NCBI RefSeq assembly: GCF_008312835.1
Contig: NZ_VSKS01000002.1
Coordinates: 528,811 to 592,810, forward strand
From: Streptomyces marokkonensis
GTDB taxonomy: Bacteria; Actinomycetota; Actinomycetes; Streptomycetales; Streptomycetaceae
Direction: 5' to 3'
DNA length: 64,000 nucleotides
The translations under genes were made by a program, and so were the position numbers. The number at the start of each line of letters is the position of its first letter. The stretch's first letter is position 1. The notes under the pieces were generated by a model. That model worked only from the letters and a program-made list of their open reading frames with translations, ran no database searches and was not told the origin of the DNA. This document shows positions 62,281 to 64,000 of this stretch, one piece after another.

Positions 62281-63726
62281 TCAGGTCTGGTCGGACGTGG
62301 CGAGCCGCCGCACGGCGGCCATCGGTACGGGGAGCCAGTCGGGGCGGTGCCGGGCCTCGTAGACCGCCTCGTAGACCGCCTTGTCGGTCTCGTACGCGCG
62401 CAGGAGCACGGGCTCCGTGCGGGGGTCGCGGCCCCCGGCCTCCGCGTACCCGGAGCAGTACGCCGCCCGGCAGTGCCCGGCCCACTCCGGCTGCGGCGGG
62501 TCCACCGAACGCGCCGCGTAGTCGAAGGAGCGCAGCATGCCGGCCACGTCCCGCATCGTCGGCTGCGGCATCCGCCGCTCGGCCAGCGGCCGGGCCGGCT
62601 CCCCCTCGAAGTCGATCAGCGACCACTGACCGCCACTGCCGAAGGCGTGGGAGGTGCTCCCGGCCGGGGACCGCAGGCACTGCCCGAGATGCAGGTCACC
62701 GTGCACCCGCTGGGCGGTCCAGGTGCGGCCCCCGGCGGCCAGGTCGTCCAGCGCCGTGTACGCGGCGCGCAGCCCGTCCGCGTACGGCCGCAGCGCGGGC
62801 ACCGCGTGCACGGCGGCCTCGAGCCGCTCCGCCATGCCGTCCACGAGGTGGCGCAGCCGGCCGTGGCCCAATGTGACCGTCGGCAGCGCGCGGGCCAGCG
62901 CGGTGTGCACCTCGGCGGTCGCCCGCCCGAGGGCCCGCGCCTCGGCGAGGAAGTCCTCGCCCTTGGCCAGCTCCCGCAGGGCCAGCTCCCAGCCGTCCGT
63001 CGCTCCCTGCACGAACGGCTGGAGCACGCCCAGGACGTACGGTTCGGCCGAGGGCGGGCCGGGCACTTCCTCCGGGTCCGTCACCAGCCAGGCCGTCGGC
63101 GGGGGCACCCGGGAGCAGCCCTCGCGGGCCAGCGCCAGCGGCAGCTCCAGATCGGGGTTGATCCCGGGCACGACCCGGCGCAACAGCTTCAGGATGAACG
63201 TATCTCCGTAGACGACCGACGAGTTCGACTGCTCGGCGGTCATCAGGCGCGGCACCAGGCCGGGCCGGATCTCCTGGCGCGGGTCCCGCTCGAAGCGAAG
63301 CCCGCCGATCCGGGCCTGGGTGCGCAGGGCCTCCAGGAGCAGTTCGGCGGGCCGGGTGTCGTGCAGGGCGTCGTAGACCGTCCGTCCGGCCAGGGGGCCC
63401 TGCGTCACATGACCGATCAGCGCGGGCGCCAGCCGGGGCGGCAGCGCCTCGCGCACGCCTATGAGCAGCTGGTAGCAGTCGCCGGGCTGCTCCTGCCCGC
63501 CGTGGCCCGGCTGGAGCGGCTGGTGGGCGCGGACCAGCAGGTGGTACAGGCCCAGCTTGGCGGTGGGCGGCAGCAGTTCGGTGGCCGCGACCAGGGCGAA
63601 CCCGGAGACCGGGCGGCCCTTGCCCGCGAACCAGCGCTGCCGCGGCAGCCATTCCCTGAGCAGCGGATCCAGTGACGCAAGGAGCCCGGGCGGTGTCGTG
63701 ACGGTACGTGTGACGGCTTCCGACAT
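62281..63726 (-). CDS. mak: Maltokinase (Pep2)
   Basis: A 481-residue kinase that makes maltose-1-phosphate from maltose and ATP, feeding GlgE. It has the APH-like kinase C-lobe with QRVHGDLHLGQCLR (catalytic Asp and metal ligands) and WSLIDFEGEPARPLAERRMP. The N-terminal cap (WLPRQRWFAGKGRPVSGFAL) is specific for maltokinases. It starts ATG at 63726, behind AGGAC, about 110 bp downstream of treS. In some actinobacteria it is fused to TreS; here it is free. Confidence 0.95.
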   Translation of the reverse strand: MSEAVTRTVTTPPGLLASLDPLLREWLPRQRWFAGKGRPVSGFALVAATELLPPTAKLGLYHLLVRAHQPLQPGHGGQEQPGDCYQLLIGVREALPPRLAPALIGHVTQGPLAGRTVYDALHDTRPAELLLEALRTQARIGGLRFERDPRQEIRPGLVPRLMTAEQSNSSVVYGDTFILKLLRRVVPGINPDLELPLALAREGCSRVPPPTAWLVTDPEEVPGPPSAEPYVLGVLQPFVQGATDGWELALRELAKGEDFLAEARALGRATAEVHTALARALPTVTLGHGRLRHLVDGMAERLEAAVHAVPALRPYADGLRAAYTALDDLAAGGRTWTAQRVHGDLHLGQCLRSPAGSTSHAFGSGGQWSLIDFEGEPARPLAERRMPQPTMRDVAGMLRSFDYAARSVDPPQPEWAGHCRAAYCSGYAEAGGRDPRTEPVLLRAYETDKAVYEAVYEARHRPDWLPVPMAAVRRLATSDQT

Positions 63727-63804
63727 GGCGTCGCGTCCTTTCCCCTCTTTCGGCGCGCCACGGCGGGCGCCGCCGGTGGGCGGGGTGTTACTGATGCGTG
63801 CCCA

Positions 63805-63832
63805 GGGCGGGCCGGTGAAAACCGACCCGCCC
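63805..63832 (-). terminator. Intercistronic hairpin between treS and mak
   Basis: GGGCGGG (63805-63811) pairs with CCCGCCC (63826-63832) and GGT (63814-63816) with ACC (63821-63823), with a 2x2 internal loop and a GAAA tetraloop. It lies in the 112-bp gap of the operon and may be a partial terminator or mRNA processing point. Confidence 0.6.
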
Positions 63833-63838
63833 CGGGTT

Positions 63839-64000
63839 CTACGCGGCGTCCTTGCGGAGCCGGAACCAGTAGAAGCCGTGCCCCGCGAGGGTCAGCAGGT
63901 ACGGCAGCTCGCCGACGGCCGGGAAGCGCACCCCGCCGAACAGCTCGACCGGGTGCCGCCCCTCGAAGGCGCTGAGATCCAGTTCCGTGGGCTGTGCGAA
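63839..64000 (-). CDS. treS: Trehalose synthase, C-terminal end (partial)
   Basis: The last 53 residues of TreS, which interconverts trehalose and maltose; the gene runs off the right edge. The end LPYLLTLAGHGFYWFRLRKD is characteristic of the C-terminal beta-domain of GH13_16 trehalose synthases. Its place before mak and glgB supports the call. The maltosyltransferase glgE is expected next, beyond the window. Confidence 0.9.
   Translation of the reverse strand, partial: FAQPTELDLSAFEGRHPVELFGGVRFPAVGELPYLLTLAGHGFYWFRLRKDAA

Overview
The window is a 64 kb stretch of high-GC DNA with the gene content and gene order of a Streptomyces chromosome core. The tip-growth cytoskeleton pair Scy/FilP, an AbsC-type MarR regulator, NucS, the SCO5389-family protein, a DasR-type chitinase promoter, and the pyk-ackA-pta/pfkA and treS-mak-glgB blocks all point that way. 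From memory, the order resembles S. coelicolor about SCO5376 to SCO5442; this was not checked by alignment. I saw no tRNA, rRNA, CRISPR array, prophage or transposase. About 59 protein genes are supported, two of them cut by the window ends.

Layout. 0-6.4 kb: the 5' end of a secreted CBM2/FnIII chitinase-like gene with paired DasR-type sites, a NarL/DesK two-component pair, small membrane proteins, a PduO-type cobalamin adenosyltransferase, and a drug-type ABC exporter divergent from its TetR regulator. 6.4-13.7 kb: 3-hydroxybutyryl-CoA dehydrogenase, a STAS protein, a membrane-anchored ATPase with a Pro/Thr/Ser tail, NucS, the SCO5389-family protein, an LLM flavin oxidoreductase and a zinc-motif protein. 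13.7-17.7 kb: two paralogous ABC-2 exporters. 17.8-22.8 kb: filP and scy. 23-25.8 kb: methylmalonyl-CoA epimerase, a thiolase and meaB. 25.8-29.5 kb: a REP-like repeat, an acidic PepSY protein, an OmpR/HisKA pair whose regulator carries three exact 54-bp repeats in its second codon, and the AbsC-like regulator. 29.5-34.1 kb: three AIM24 paralogues, two DUF3817 proteins, a thiamine-binding-like protein and a MarR regulator. 34.2-35.9 kb: isobutyryl-CoA mutase large subunit behind a strong palindrome.

36-40.3 kb: LysR, cysteine dioxygenase and a YeiH-type exporter, then a methyltransferase and a TetR regulator. 40.5-44.8 kb: a thioredoxin-TPR protein, a long structured non-coding region, and a DUF6230/DUF6114/secreted-protein operon. 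44.9-50.9 kb: central carbon block pyk, ackA, pta and divergent pfkA. 51-54.8 kb: an XRE regulator, a small DUF7848-like gene and a CitA/CitB-type two-component system divergent from the dicarboxylate symporter dctA (to 56.3 kb). 56.3-59.7 kb: nested hairpins, MerR with thioredoxin, and a HelD-type helicase. 59.7-64 kb: glgB, maltokinase and the end of treS, which belong to the GlgE pathway of trehalose-to-glucan conversion.

Two themes link the genes. One is acyl-CoA and B12 metabolism: adenosyltransferase, epimerase, MeaB, IcmA, thiolase and hydroxyacyl-CoA dehydrogenase. The other is the carbon and energy node: Pyk, AckA, Pta, PfkA, DctA, TreS, Mak and GlgB. The most unusual sequence features are the tripled REP-like insert in a response regulator, the structured leader before the DUF6230 operon, mutually exclusive hairpins after dctA, and a histone H1-like Lys/Ala tail on GlgB.
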